NCBI RefSeq assembly: GCF_900100075.1
Contig: NZ_FNEG01000004.1
Location: forward strand, 124,001-188,000
Reading direction: 5' to 3'
From: Chryseobacterium jejuense
Lineage (GTDB): Bacteria > Bacteroidota > Bacteroidia > Flavobacteriales > Weeksellaceae
DNA length: 64,000 bases
Below, piece after piece: positions 17,325-27,615 of the stretch; position 1 is the stretch's first letter, and the number at the start of each line of letters is the position of its first letter. The notes under the pieces were generated by a model, which was given only the letters and a program-made list of their open reading frames with translations, did not search any database and was not told the origin of the DNA. A program made the position numbers and the translations under genes.

Positions 17325-18191
17325 ATGAGTACACCGCGTAATCATCATTATATTTCACAGGTTCATATAAAGAATTTTTTTAATGAACAAAATGAGATAT
17401 ACCTGTACAATAAGTCTTCTAAATTGTTTCAAACAAAAAAATCTTCTAAAAGGATTTTCAGTGAAAAAGATTTAAATACAAAATACGAGGATGGTTTAAA
17501 TGACTATACAACTATTGAACAGCAACTTAACCAATATTATGAAAATGATTTTGATTTCTATTATAAAAATATATTAAAATTAATTGCTGATAAAAATGTA
17601 AATATTGAAGCACAAACAGCACTCTTGTATCTTGCGAGATATGGAGCAATTGCAAATTTTAGAAATCCAACATATAAGGCAAACTTAGAAACCATTTTTT
17701 TTAATGCATTAAAACCAGTAATGGATAATGCAGTAAATGGTTTAAAGAAGAGCTTTTATGACTTTTTTAATAATAGAGGAGATTCTAAATATCTTGGTGG
17801 AGATGATTATTTACAACTTGGTAATGAAATTATTTCAAAAATGGGATTAATTTATTTTATAATAGAAATACCAGAAAATAAAGATGATTATTTCATTTTG
17901 CCTGATTTTGGAGCTGCCACCCATCGAAAAAAAATTAATCCATATTTTAACCCTGACATAGAAGAAATTGCATACATAAGTTTACCACTAAGTAGTAAAA
18001 TATACATTCATTTTTATTCTGGAAAGCACCCTGAAGGTATTAATACGTCTGGAATCAAAAAATTAAATTCAGAACAAATGTATTATATCAATAGACATAA
18101 CTTATTACTTGCAAATGAGATTGTAGCTTGTGAGAATAAGCAATATCTAGAAAATCTTACTTATCGAGTTTATTCAAACCAAGATCTGTAA
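17325..18191 (+). CDS. DUF4238 domain protein
   Basis: A 288-residue protein starting MSTPRNHHYISQVHIKNFF, the PRxHHYIxQ..LxNF signature of DUF4238. The body is mixed helix and strand, with repeated Asn/Asp/Tyr runs and a conserved-looking ILPDFGAATHRKK loop. Its biochemical activity is not established. The clustered His residues could serve a metal-dependent role. It lies 69 bp after the nitrilase gene, same strand, same A/T-rich composition, and is best read as the third gene of the operon. DUF4238 genes also occur alone, so co-function is an inference. Confidence 0.8.
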   Translation: MSTPRNHHYISQVHIKNFFNEQNEIYLYNKSSKLFQTKKSSKRIFSEKDLNTKYEDGLNDYTTIEQQLNQYYENDFDFYYKNILKLIADKNVNIEAQTALLYLARYGAIANFRNPTYKANLETIFFNALKPVMDNAVNGLKKSFYDFFNNRGDSKYLGGDDYLQLGNEIISKMGLIYFIIEIPENKDDYFILPDFGAATHRKKINPYFNPDIEEIAYISLPLSSKIYIHFYSGKHPEGINTSGIKKLNSEQMYYINRHNLLLANEIVACENKQYLENLTYRVYSNQDL

Positions 18192-18288
18192 GAGCAGATT
18201 CAATATTTTAGCCACTATTTCACAAATGAAAATCATCATTATTGTAATGACAATTTTGTCTTATAAATCTTTGATACACAGCCATCCT

Positions 18289-19539
18289 CTACTCATACTT
18301 CGAAAAATCCACCGCAAAAATACATCTGTTAACCTGGCTACCGTTCTGGGCTCCGGCATTGGGTTCATATTCTGTGAGGCTCCACAGATAGTTGTATTGG
18401 GATTCGTGATAAAGGGATTCTGCACCATAGGGCCATCGATAGCGTACAGTATCATCGGCACCGTCGGTATATCTTGCCAGTCTGGCATTGGAACCATAAG
18501 AATTGCTTGGAGATCCGGTGCAGGAAAGCCATGTTCTGCTTCCTTTTCGGAAAACGCCTTGGATGCCGTGGGCATGATTATCGGTAAAGAGACTGTTCTT
18601 GGGAGCTACACTCACAATTCCTGAATTTTGAAGTGTTCCACCGGCATCAATAGGGAAACCAAAAACTTTAGGAACAATAGAAGCATCAGAACTACCTGCA
18701 TAGTATTGGCCGGTCCAGAGTTGGGTTCCTTCATCATTCACCTGTATGGTAGAGAAAGGGCTGGCATTATTAATTTTCTGATATCCTGTCTGAGGCAATA
18801 TATACCGGTAGTTGAAGGCAAATAGATTACCATTGGCATCTTTACCACATTTATCATTAGTAGTGTCTCCTGTACTTACTTCAATGATTTTATCCAGATC
18901 GAATATGCGAACGCCCAGATTGGTACTGCTGAGATACACCTTCCCTTTGAAATAGGCAATTCCACCAGCATGTACTTTGAGTGGAGCGTAAGAACCATAT
19001 TGTGTATAATTGGTGATATTGGCTGGAATATCAGGCTGTACCAACAAGATGTGTCGGTACGTGAGATAAGTGCTTGAACTTGGACTGATGTCAATCAAGG
19101 TAATTCGGGAACCTTTGTATTCGGCATCATCTTTTGCATACCAGCTCACTAAAAGATATCGAACTCCGTCTTTGGAAAACCCTGCAATGCCTTGTGGACG
19201 CCAGATAGAGGTCGTTTCATCATCTGTATTCCAACGGATTCCTCTTACTCTGTTTTCTTCCGGAATATTGAATCCATAGACTTCAGTGTAAGCATTTCCG
19301 CCAATGGCCTGACGGTTTTTATTAACCTGAGCCGAATTTAAAAAGCTGAAGCCAGAATTGATATATGCACTCGTATCTACATAAGGATTAACACTTATCT
19401 CTGCAGCCGCTGTTCTGCTGGCATTACCTTTCAATGGAAGTTCTTCCTCCATGGAAGCTGAAGTTAACTGATTATCCTGGCACCCAACTCCAATTACTGC
19501 AAGCATAAGCATCCAGCCTAATATTTGTTTTTGAATCAT
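18289..19539 (-). CDS. Secreted lipoprotein, probable beta-propeller
   Basis: A 416-residue protein with a lipoprotein signal (MIQKQILGWMLMLAVIGVGC, lipobox VGVGC). The mature part has repeated strand-rich segments (RPQGIAGFSKDGVRYLLVSWY, HAGGIAYFKGKVYLSSTNLGVRIFDLDKI) of the type seen in WD/YVTN-like beta-propellers. The function is unknown, possibly surface binding. It converges with the DUF4238 gene across a 97-bp gap (18192-18288) in which ATATTTTAGCCAC occurs. Confidence 0.8.
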   Translation of the reverse strand: MIQKQILGWMLMLAVIGVGCQDNQLTSASMEEELPLKGNASRTAAAEISVNPYVDTSAYINSGFSFLNSAQVNKNRQAIGGNAYTEVYGFNIPEENRVRGIRWNTDDETTSIWRPQGIAGFSKDGVRYLLVSWYAKDDAEYKGSRITLIDISPSSSTYLTYRHILLVQPDIPANITNYTQYGSYAPLKVHAGGIAYFKGKVYLSSTNLGVRIFDLDKIIEVSTGDTTNDKCGKDANGNLFAFNYRYILPQTGYQKINNASPFSTIQVNDEGTQLWTGQYYAGSSDASIVPKVFGFPIDAGGTLQNSGIVSVAPKNSLFTDNHAHGIQGVFRKGSRTWLSCTGSPSNSYGSNARLARYTDGADDTVRYRWPYGAESLYHESQYNYLWSLTEYEPNAGAQNGSQVNRCIFAVDFSKYE

Positions 19540-19756
19540 AGTTTAATTTTTAGAAATAATACCCTTACTATTCGTTTATACATTGCTTACGAAACTACCG
19601 GATTCTGCTTTCATAGGAATTACCTCAGCATTAAATGTGTATTACATTTTATGATTCCTGCACGCTCCTACCTTTCTGATAAACACGACATGTAACCCTT
19701 GTTTTCGGATCATACTATTTAATTATATTTGATGATAGACCAACAAATCGTTCAAA

Positions 19757-20233
19757 ATGACACACATAACACTCAGACCCACAGTAGTTGGTGATTTGGA
19801 TATTCTTTTTCAGATTCAACTTGATGATGAAGCCAATTATCAGGCTGCATTTACTTCAAAAGATTCCCAAAATAAAGAAGCTTATCTGGCTAAATACACC
19901 CAATTACTGGATGAACCCACCGTTAACAATCAGACTATTATTGTTGATTCCACTATTGCAGGAAGCATTGCAAAGTTTGTGATAGAAGGCGATGCAGAAA
20001 TCACCTATTGGATTGATAAAAAATTCTGGGGACAAGGCGTTGCCACAACAGCATTGAAAGATCTTCTTACCCTTGAAAAGACCAGACCTATTTTCGGACG
20101 TGTTGCCTTTGACAATCTGGGTTCTCAAAAGGTGCTGGAAAACTGTGGTTTTATCAGAATTGGTACAGATAAAGGTTTTGCCAATGCCAGACAAACAGAA
20201 ATTGAGGAATTTATTTATAGGCTGGATATTTAA
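19757..20233 (+). CDS. GNAT-family N-acetyltransferase
   Basis: A 158-residue member of the RimJ/RimL-type GNAT group that transfers an acetyl group from acetyl-CoA to an amine. The acetyl-CoA-binding signature is KFWGQGVATTAL (Q-x-x-G-x-A type, about residues 88-99). The following AFDNLGSQKVLENCGF segment (about 117-132) is the family's C-terminal NxxSxxvxeklGF motif. The substrate is unknown. It stands alone and is followed directly by the tandem array. Confidence 0.92.
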   Translation: MTHITLRPTVVGDLDILFQIQLDDEANYQAAFTSKDSQNKEAYLAKYTQLLDEPTVNNQTIIVDSTIAGSIAKFVIEGDAEITYWIDKKFWGQGVATTALKDLLTLEKTRPIFGRVAFDNLGSQKVLENCGFIRIGTDKGFANARQTEIEEFIYRLDI

Positions 20234-20260
20234 TTTGGATTAAACTGTGGAGCTTCATTT

Positions 20261-21297
20261 ACAGGAATCAGGTATTATTTCATTGGCCCAAATGAGAAAC
20301 TGTTTTTTTGAAACGCAAAGAATGAGTGATTCTACTGTTTTATTGTAAGAAGGCAAAGAACGGCGACGGTGTCGCTGATGAAGCAGTATGGCTATACTTA
20401 CACTTAGAATAGGGTATCTTAATAGTAAATATTTGTCTTTTTAAAGCAATTTGTTTTGTAGTGACATCAATTATTATAGCTCAAAATAACTCTGCTCTCC
20501 GCAGTCTCCTGACTTTGGGCATGGTTTACAGAAATCATGTATTATTTCATTGGTCCAAATGAGAACCTATTTTTTTGAAACGCAAAGAATGAGTGATTCT
20601 ACTGTTTTATTGTAAGAAGGCAAAGAACGGCGACGGTGTCGCTGATGAAGCAGTATGGCTATACTTACACTTAGAATAGGGTATCTTAATAGTAAATATT
20701 TGTCTTTTTAAAGCAATTTGTTTTGTAGTGACATCAATTATTATAGTTCAAAATAGCTCTGCTCTCAGCAGTCTCCTGACTTTGGGGCATGGTTTACAGG
20801 AATCAGGTATTATTTCATTGGCCCAAATGAGAAACTGTTTTTTTGAAACGCAAAGAATGAGTGATTCTACTGTTTTATTGTAAGAAGGCAAAGAAGAGCG
20901 ACGGTGTCGCTGATGAAGCAGTATGGCTATACGTACACTTAGAATAGGGTATCTTAATAGTAAATATTTGTCTTTTTAAAGCAATTTGTTTTGTAGTGAC
21001 ATCAATTATTATAGCTCAAAATAACTCTGCTCTCAGCAGTCTCCTGACTTTGGGGCATGGTTTACAGGAATCAGGTATTATTTCATTGACCCAAATGAGA
21101 AACTGTTTTTTTGAAACGCAAAGAATGAGTGATTCTACTGTTTTATTGTAAGAAGGCAAAGAAGAGCGACAATGTCGCTGATGAAGCAGTATGGCTATAC
21201 GTACACTTAGAATAGGGTATCTTAATAGTAAATATTTGTCTTTTTAAAGCAATTTATTTTGTAGCGACTATCAATTATTATAGCTCAAAATAACTCC
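20261..21297. repeat. 268-bp tandem array, about 3.9 copies
   Basis: Four units begin at about 20261, 20529, 20796 and 21064. Inside each, GAAACGCAAAGAATGAGTG recurs at 20310, 20577, 20845 and 21113 (spacings 267, 268, 268). The unit is related to the MITE-like repeats at 10807-12133. It shares the left end, a GCGAC-N3-GTCGC hairpin and the TTTTTAAAGCAATTTG flank, but lacks the ATTGATT hairpin and has a decayed right inverted end. Unit 4 keeps the GACAATGTC loop of the older copies, while units 1-3 have GACGGTGTC. No protein is encoded between 20234 and 21400. Confidence 0.92.
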
Positions 21298-21400
21298 TTA
21301 TTCCCTTTATTTTCTAAACTCTCTTATCATCTATTGAGTCGGATATTTCAGGCATAATCTTTTTTTGCTTATTTTTACATAAAATAAATAAAAATAACAC

Positions 21401-21889
21401 ATGAAAAGAGTCGTATTAGCAGGGCTAATAACTATGGGAGGATTTCTAACGGCAAAAGCACAATGTAAAACCGAATCTGCAATTTCAGAAAATTTCGATA
21501 GCTGGAAGGATATCAACAAATGCTGGACTGCTCAGGCAGGTGGAAAAACCATGCTTTATGCCAGTGACAAAAAGATTATATTTTATTCGATGAACAGCCC
21601 GGGAGAAAATATGTATTTAGTGACTCCAAAAATTAAAGAAGGAAACTATACGCTTACTCTTGATATTTCAGATAACGGAGGAGAGACCACACTGGAAATT
21701 TTCTCAGTAAACAATACTTCTGATCCTAAATCATATGTTTCTATAGCTAAGCCTTCCAAGATAACGGGAGATAAAAAAACATTTACTATTTCTATAAAAA
21801 AAGATACTCATTTAGGTCTGAAAGTTTTATTGAATGGAGTTCATCAGGCCGTTTACGTGGATAATTTTTCATTGACACCAAAAAAATAA
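21401..21889 (+). CDS. Small secreted protein, jelly-roll-like
   Basis: A 162-residue protein with a signal peptide (MKRVVLAGLITMGGFLTAKAQ). The mature part opens with FDSWKDINKCWTAQAGG, a pattern seen at the start of MAM/choice-of-anchor type beta-sandwich domains. It continues with alternating strands (MYLVTPKIKEGNYTLTLDISDNGG). It lacks a T9SS sorting domain, so it is probably periplasmic or an unanchored domain. Substrate is unknown. Confidence 0.75.
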   Translation: MKRVVLAGLITMGGFLTAKAQCKTESAISENFDSWKDINKCWTAQAGGKTMLYASDKKIIFYSMNSPGENMYLVTPKIKEGNYTLTLDISDNGGETTLEIFSVNNTSDPKSYVSIAKPSKITGDKKTFTISIKKDTHLGLKVLLNGVHQAVYVDNFSLTPKK

Positions 21890-21942
21890 AGTCGGATAGG
21901 CTTTTACACAACCTATCTTTTAAAAGATATTTAACCAGGTTT

Positions 21943-21990
21943 ATCATGCTCCGAAGTCTTTTGGCTTTGGAGTTTGTTTTATAGCATGAT
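21943..21990. terminator. Nested hairpin between convergent genes
   Basis: Outer arms ATCATGCT and AGCATGAT enclose inner arms CTCCGAAG and CTTTGGAG (one mismatch). It lies between the convergent genes at 21401 and 22004 and probably terminates both. Confidence 0.7.
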
Positions 21991-22003
21991 TTTAATGTAT
22001 GGC

Positions 22004-22414
22004 CTACTCTAGCTTAAAAAAGAAATATACTACCGCTGCCCATTCTTTTTTGATGCCTTTCGCATAGCCAATGGTACTTCGGCTGCTATTTTCCACCGTT
22101 CCATCATCTTTAATGTAACCAAGGGTGGAACGATTACTGTTTTCTACAGTGCCATCTTTTTTAACATATCCTACAGTAGAACGATTTTGATTTTCTATAG
22201 TACCATCATTTTTGATATACCCGATTATTGAGCGGTTTTTATTTTCAATAGTTCCGTCTGACTTAATGTAACCAACTGTGAAACGGCTGCTATTTTCGAT
22301 AGTTCCATCCGATTTGATATACCCTGTTGTACTTCGGCTTCCTGACTCTAAAGTTTGTGCACATACAATAGAAAAGCTAAATAAAAGAAGGCCAATGAAT
22401 AGTATTTTTTTCAT
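22004..22414 (-). CDS. 5-fold beta-flower-type repeat protein
   Basis: A 136-residue secreted protein (signal MKKILFIGLLLFSFSIVCAQ). It carries five 17-residue repeats of the form GYIKxDGTxENxxRSTx plus a last partial one, which also appear as 51-bp DNA repeats. This matches the small 5-fold beta-flower family in Bacteroidota, where each repeat forms one blade. The function is unknown. The C-terminus (KEWAAVVYFFFKLE) is hydrophobic. Confidence 0.8.
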   Translation of the reverse strand: MKKILFIGLLLFSFSIVCAQTLESGSRSTTGYIKSDGTIENSSRFTVGYIKSDGTIENKNRSIIGYIKNDGTIENQNRSTVGYVKKDGTVENSNRSTLGYIKDDGTVENSSRSTIGYAKGIKKEWAAVVYFFFKLE

Positions 22415-22464
22415 TATTTTAAAATTGTAATAAATTATTATTCAGGGATTTTTAATGAGTCTCT

Positions 22465-22932
22465 CTATTCAAACTCAAAATCCCATTCTTTACTGAACAT
22501 CTGGGTTTCCTGATGAATGATTTCAAATAAACGATCCAGTTTTTCTTTGCCGTGAATACTTTCTAATTCTACCCATTCTGCTTTTGATAATGGCAAAAAG
22601 GCTAAAGTATCAGATCCATCACTCCCTTTACAGAATCTAATTTCATAATCAGGCTGCAATACTCTATTTAAGAAAATCAGTGTAGGATCCCGGTCAATAA
22701 CTTTTTCTTTAAAAGTCTGGTCTTTATAAGTAATCGTAAGAAAAATATCATCTCCACTGTAGTTCATTTCAGCCTTTAAAGCATCTGTATGGAGGCATTT
22801 TTCGCAATATTCTACAATGGCATCATCTTCTTCCCGCCAATCTACCCAAAAGATATGTTGATTATTAAGGGCGTTCAGTTCTTCAAAACTTTCTGTTTCA
22901 ATATATTTTTTCAGAGTATCAATCTTATTCAT
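22465..22932 (-). CDS. Hypothetical protein (155 aa)
   Basis: A 155-residue acidic soluble protein, unrecognised. The text WVDWREEDDAIVEYCEKCL and LAFLPLSKAEWVELESIHGKEKLDRLFEIIHQETQMF suggests an alpha/beta domain with a C-terminal helix pair. No signal peptide. It lies 50 bp upstream of the beta-flower gene on the same strand, so it may share a transcript. Confidence 0.65.
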   Translation of the reverse strand: MNKIDTLKKYIETESFEELNALNNQHIFWVDWREEDDAIVEYCEKCLHTDALKAEMNYSGDDIFLTITYKDQTFKEKVIDRDPTLIFLNRVLQPDYEIRFCKGSDGSDTLAFLPLSKAEWVELESIHGKEKLDRLFEIIHQETQMFSKEWDFEFE

Positions 22933-22989
22933 TCTGTGATTTTAAAGATTAAATATACAATTTATATGAATCTCAAACCCTATCAAAAA

Positions 22990-23020
22990 ATAGCGCCACT
23001 TAAAAAATAAGTGACGCTAT
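22990..23020 (-). terminator. Terminator of the first RCC1 gene
   Basis: ATAGCGCCACTT and AAGTGACGCTAT form a 12-bp stem. The one mismatch on the + strand becomes a G-U pair in the RNA of the - strand, which fits a terminator for the leftward gene at 23082. The same hairpin recurs after the other two RCC1 genes. Confidence 0.8.
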
Positions 23021-23081
23021 ATATTTAATAAAAACTAAGATTGTCAGGATTTTACCTCTCAATAATCTTTAGCTATATAAT

Positions 23082-26000
23082 TTATCGTTTGATAACTTTT
23101 ACAGTTTTAACAATGTCATTAACAGCATTTATTTTAACCAGATAAACCCCTGATACAAATCCGGAAGCATCTATTATTCCTTTTATATCATTAATTGCTT
23201 TTGTAAGAACCAGCTGTCCTGCTGCATTGTAAACCGTTACAAAAAGAATCTTCTGATCGTATGAGATTGTAAGAATATCCTGCACCGGGTTTGGATAGAC
23301 TTTCCATTGATCTGCTTTTGTTGAAACTTCGGCAATAGCTAAAGTACCTGTAGGGCAAGCAATAGGTGTGAAAATTGTTTTTTGAATGGTTGTACCATCT
23401 CCTAACTGGCCATATGTATTTCCTCCACAGCTTGATAAAAATCCATGGCTATTGATAACAAGTCTGTGATGCATATTTATTGCAACGACTTTTCTATCAG
23501 TCTCTGTTCCTATTTGAGTAGGTATAAGTTTGTTAACTGTTGTACCGTCACCTAGTTGTCCATAATTATTACTTCCCCAAGCCCAAAAGGTTCCGTCTTT
23601 TTTGAGCCCTGCAGAGGAGCTAAAATAGTCAGCATTAACACTCTCCCAATCTGTTGCCATTCCAATTTGTATTGGAGTAAGCTTACCTGTTGTAGTTCCA
23701 TCTCCTAACTGGCCACTAGAGTTATCTCCCCATGCCCAAAGCGTTCCATCTATTTTGAGAGCTACCGTATGGGTAAACCCACCACCAATATCTTTCCAAT
23801 TGGCAGCTGTACCGATTTGTGTTGGACTCCATTTATTAATTTTAGTTCCATCTCCTAATTGTCCATCAGAATTATATCCCCAGGTCCACAGTGTTCCATC
23901 TGTTTTGATAGCAAGAGTATGCATGCCACCAGGCGTAACAATTTTCCAATTATTTCCGGTTCCAATTTGTATAGGAACATTTTTAGGTATGGTTGTTCCA
24001 TTTCCTAATTCACCATGACCGTTTGATCCCCAGGCCCAAAGTGTTCCATTTGATTTTATTGCTATTGTAAAATGATCCCCCGCAGCAATACTTACCCAGT
24101 CTGTTGCTGTTCCAATTTGTGCTGGAGTAGTTCTACTGGTATTAGTTCCATCGCCTAATTGTCCACTTGAATTATATCCCCAGGTCCAAAGCGTTCCATC
24201 TGTTTTAAGAGCTGCAGTATGGCTGAATCCGGCTGTTATTTTCTTCCAATTATTTGCGGTTCCTATTTGTATTGGGCTATTTTTTGAAGTTGTAGTTCCA
24301 TCTCCCAGTTGTCCGTCTAAATTATCTCCCCATGCCCAAAGAGTTCCATCTGTTTTAAGTCCTATCGAATGATTATAACCAGCACTCACATTTCCCCAAC
24401 AGCCTGTTGTAATTGCAGGTGGTGTAGTAAATGAACCAGCAGGTACCCAACCAGGCTGGCTGGATCCACAATTAGAAGCCACCCACCAATAGTAAGTAGT
24501 GTCCGGTAGTAAATCCATCAAATTGGCTGTTGTAGAAAGAGTTTTTACCTCTGTTCCTCCAATAACTGAACTGGTACCGTAAAGATACGAATACCCTTCA
24601 CTAGGAGCTGTAACTGCTGCCGTCCAACTAATATCAGCAGTAGTAGAAGTGATATTAGAAGACAAGAATTGGCTAGGAGGATAACAACTTACAGGACAGG
24701 CAATAGGTACAAAAATTGTTTTTGAAATAATGGTACCATCTCCTAACTGCCCATATCCATTTTCTCCACTCGCTGACAAGAATCCATTCGTATTGATCAC
24801 AAATCTACTATTCGTACTTGATGAAATACTTTTTGTATCAGTAGCAGTTCCTATTTGGGTTGGAACAATTTTGTCAATTTTTGTAGCATCACCAAATTGA
24901 CCATAATTATTATTTCCCCATGCCCAATAGGTTCCATCATTTTTTATTCCTGCAGAAGAATAATAACCATCTGCATGAATACTCTTCCAATCTGTTGCTG
25001 TCCCGATTTGTATTGGGGTTAATTCATCAATTGTAGTTCCATTTCCTAATTGTCCATAAAAACTCTGTCCCCAGCCCCATAGTGTACCATCTATTTTGAG
25101 CCCTATTGAATGATGAATTCCTCCAGCGATATTTTTCCAATTTGTATCCGTTCCTACTTGTGTAGGCACATTTTTCCTTATAGTTGTGCCATCTCCTAAC
25201 TGACCGGCAGAATTATAACCCCAGGTCCATAATGTTCCATCTGCTTTTATGCCAAGTGTATGATTATACCCAGTAGTAATACTTATCCAGTCTGTTGCTG
25301 TTCCTACTTGTGTAGGTACGGTTTTATTAACGTTTGTTCCATCTCCTAATTGTCCATAATAATTATCTCCCCAAGCCCAAAGCGTCCCATTTGACTTGAT
25401 CGCTAATGTATAATTAGATCCAGCAACAATACTTGTCCAGTCTGTTGCTGTCCCAATCTGGGTTGGAATCATTTTTTCGGTTGTAGTACCATCACCTAGT
25501 TGTCCATCATAATTCTCTCCCCAGGCCCAAAGTGTTCCGTCTTTTTTAAGACCTATTGAATGAAAAGAATTTGCTGATACTTTCAACCAATTACTTTCAA
25601 TTCCGATTTGTATTGGGTTATATTTTGAAATCTTAGTACCATCACCTAATTGCCCGTATAAGTTACGTCCCCAGGCCCAAAGAGTTCCATCTGATTTAAT
25701 TCCTAAAGAATGTTGAATGCCTGCACTCACATTATCCCAACATCCTGTTGTAGTTGCAGGAAGTGTTGTAAAGGAACCTCCCGATATCCAATCTCCCTGA
25801 CTGGTTCCACAATGAGATGCCACATACCAATAGTAGGTTGTATTAGGTAACAAATTGATCAAATTTGCTGATGTTGAAACACTCGTTCCAGACAGCCCAC
25901 CCACAACTGGATGGGTACTGTAAAAATATAAATAACCACCGTTGGGAGCTGATGTTGAAGATGCCCAATTAAGAGTAGCCGTTGAAGAAGTAATATTGTT

Positions 26001-27134
26001 TGTTGAAAACTGCACTGAAGGAGTGCAACTTGAAGGACAAGCAACAGGAATAAACATATTTTTCCAATTATTTGTGCCATCACCTAACTGACCATTTGTA
26101 TTTCCTCCACACACTTTTAAAAAGCCATCTACGCTTTTTAAAAGTGTATGACCAAATTTTGCTGAAATCAACATATTATCTGAAGAAGTTCCTACTTGCA
26201 TAGGTGACATAACAGTTGCATTTGCACCGTTCCCCAGCTGTCCTCCACCATTGTCTCCCCAAGCCCAAAGAGTTCCATCTGTTTTGATTGCAAAAGTGAA
26301 CATGCTCCCAGCAGAAACATTGAGCCAATTGGTTGAAGTTCCTATTTGGGTTGGGTTCAATTTATCAATTGTAGTTCCGTCACCTAACTGACCGTCTTCA
26401 TTATCTCCCCAAGTCCATAAGGTTCCATCTGTTTTAGCTCCTAAAGAGTGATTTCTCCCCGCGCTGATACTACTCCAATTAGCAGCTGTTCCTACTTGTT
26501 TTGGTGTATTTCTGTTAGTAAGAGTTCCATCACCTAATTGCCCATCCCCATTATATCCCCAAATCCAAAGGGTTCCATTTGTTTTCATAGCAAGACTATG
26601 ATGCCCACCTGTTGCAACACTTTGCCAGTCTGTTTCTGTGCCAATTTGGATTGGAATCATTTTACGGGTTGTAGTACCATCACCTAATTGACCAAAACGA
26701 TTCTCTCCCCATGCCCAAAGTGTCCCATCCGTTTTGATAGCTAATGTATGAAAACTTCTAGTACTGATACTCTGCCAGTTAGTTTCTGTTCCTATTTGGG
26801 TTGGAACAAGCTTATCAGTTTTAGTACCATCACCTAATTGCCCATCCCCATTATTTCCCCAAACCCATAGTGTTCCATCTGTTTTTAGAGCTATTGTATA
26901 TTGACTTCCCGCCTCTATTTTTTTCCAATTATTGCCCGTTCCTATTTGAGTAGGTACATTTGTTGAAACTACAGTTCCATTTCCCAATTGTCCATTAGAG
27001 TTACGACCCCAAGTCCATAATGTTCCATCTGATTTTATTCCTGCTGAATGATCTTCTCCAGCACTAAGACTTTGCCAACATTGAGCAAAGGAATGTAAAC
27101 TGATGAATACAAATAATAAAAATATTTTCCTCAT
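23082..27134 (-). CDS. RCC1-repeat T9SS surface protein, three propellers
   Basis: A 1350-residue secreted protein. After a signal peptide ([18 protein letters not shown]) come three blocks of about 350 residues (about 20-365, 464-812, 911-1268). Each is made of RCC1-type repeats with the pattern [30 protein letters not shown], expected to form a beta-propeller. Two fibronectin-III-like linkers (about 366-460 and 815-905) separate them. Residues about 1280-1350 are a T9SS type-A sorting domain ([16 protein letters not shown] ... GVYLVKINA ... VKVIKR), so the protein is exported across the outer membrane and probably surface-attached or released. The ligand is unknown. It has its own promoter at 27453-27482, about 320 bp upstream. 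Confidence 0.93.
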   Translation of the reverse strand: MRKIFLLFVFISLHSFAQCWQSLSAGEDHSAGIKSDGTLWTWGRNSNGQLGNGTVVSTNVPTQIGTGNNWKKIEAGSQYTIALKTDGTLWVWGNNGDGQLGDGTKTDKLVPTQIGTETNWQSISTRSFHTLAIKTDGTLWAWGENRFGQLGDGTTTRKMIPIQIGTETDWQSVATGGHHSLAMKTNGTLWIWGYNGDGQLGDGTLTNRNTPKQVGTAANWSSISAGRNHSLGAKTDGTLWTWGDNEDGQLGDGTTIDKLNPTQIGTSTNWLNVSAGSMFTFAIKTDGTLWAWGDNGGGQLGNGANATVMSPMQVGTSSDNMLISAKFGHTLLKSVDGFLKVCGGNTNGQLGDGTNNWKNMFIPVACPSSCTPSVQFSTNNITSSTATLNWASSTSAPNGGYLYFYSTHPVVGGLSGTSVSTSANLINLLPNTTYYWYVASHCGTSQGDWISGGSFTTLPATTTGCWDNVSAGIQHSLGIKSDGTLWAWGRNLYGQLGDGTKISKYNPIQIGIESNWLKVSANSFHSIGLKKDGTLWAWGENYDGQLGDGTTTEKMIPTQIGTATDWTSIVAGSNYTLAIKSNGTLWAWGDNYYGQLGDGTNVNKTVPTQVGTATDWISITTGYNHTLGIKADGTLWTWGYNSAGQLGDGTTIRKNVPTQVGTDTNWKNIAGGIHHSIGLKIDGTLWGWGQSFYGQLGNGTTIDELTPIQIGTATDWKSIHADGYYSSAGIKNDGTYWAWGNNNYGQFGDATKIDKIVPTQIGTATDTKSISSSTNSRFVINTNGFLSASGENGYGQLGDGTIISKTIFVPIACPVSCYPPSQFLSSNITSTTADISWTAAVTAPSEGYSYLYGTSSVIGGTEVKTLSTTANLMDLLPDTTYYWWVASNCGSSQPGWVPAGSFTTPPAITTGCWGNVSAGYNHSIGLKTDGTLWAWGDNLDGQLGDGTTTSKNSPIQIGTANNWKKITAGFSHTAALKTDGTLWTWGYNSSGQLGDGTNTSRTTPAQIGTATDWVSIAAGDHFTIAIKSNGTLWAWGSNGHGELGNGTTIPKNVPIQIGTGNNWKIVTPGGMHTLAIKTDGTLWTWGYNSDGQLGDGTKINKWSPTQIGTAANWKDIGGGFTHTVALKIDGTLWAWGDNSSGQLGDGTTTGKLTPIQIGMATDWESVNADYFSSSAGLKKDGTFWAWGSNNYGQLGDGTTVNKLIPTQIGTETDRKVVAINMHHRLVINSHGFLSSCGGNTYGQLGDGTTIQKTIFTPIACPTGTLAIAEVSTKADQWKVYPNPVQDILTISYDQKILFVTVYNAAGQLVLTKAINDIKGIIDASGFVSGVYLVKINAVNDIVKTVKVIKR

Positions 27135-27452
27135 ATTTTAATTTTCTTCATATTGTCCTACTCGTATAGCTTTTCGGTTCCGCTTTGTTTAAATAACTTT
27201 TGAATTCCCTGAAATAAATCATTTGAACCTATTTTTCAGAATGAAATTGAATGGATATGATTTCTAACTCTAAAAAAATTTTGAGTACTTATTACTGCTT
27301 TTATATTGTTGAAACAATGAGTTGTGATGAAAGGGTAAAGATAAATACAGTGTAGCTCACTCATTTTTGTGGTTTAATTGGTTTTCAGGTTTTGTTTTTA
27401 AATTTTGAACTAAAACAACAGTACATTACTGATGTTTTTATTTTGTTGGATG

Positions 27453-27482
27453 CAAAAGTATATTTTTATTACGGGTAATCAA
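27453..27482 (-). promoter_or_regulatory. Bacteroidota-type promoter
   Basis: Read on the - strand: TTG, 19 nt, TACTTTTG, matching the TTG-N(17-23)-TAnnTTTG consensus. It lies about 320 bp before the gene starting at 27134. The long leader between them resembles that of the beta-helix gene (promoter 37140-37169). Confidence 0.65.
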
Positions 27483-27525
27483 ATAGTTAATTAAGCATAA
27501 TTTAGGCTCAGTAGAATATTTAAAA

Positions 27526-27555
27526 ATAGCGCCACTTATTTTTAAGTGGCGCTAT
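27526..27555 (-). terminator. Terminator of the second RCC1 gene
   Basis: ATAGCGCCACTT and AAGTGGCGCTAT, a perfect 12-bp stem with a 6-nt loop, 61 bp after the stop of the gene at 27616. It is near-identical to the hairpins at 22990 and 30724. Confidence 0.8.
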
Positions 27556-27615
27556 CTATTTAGAAAAGAATATGGTTACCAAGGTTTTAAACCTCAACAC
27601 TCCTACTCATAAAAT

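Noticed and set aside
18226..18624. Rightward open frame over the 18289 lipoprotein
   Set aside because: It runs antisense to a protein with a clear signal peptide and propeller-like repeats, and has no features of its own. It is a shadow of the lipoprotein gene.
20261..21297. CRISPR-like array
   Set aside because: Units are 268 bp and nearly identical throughout, with no short repeat/variable spacer alternation and no cas genes.
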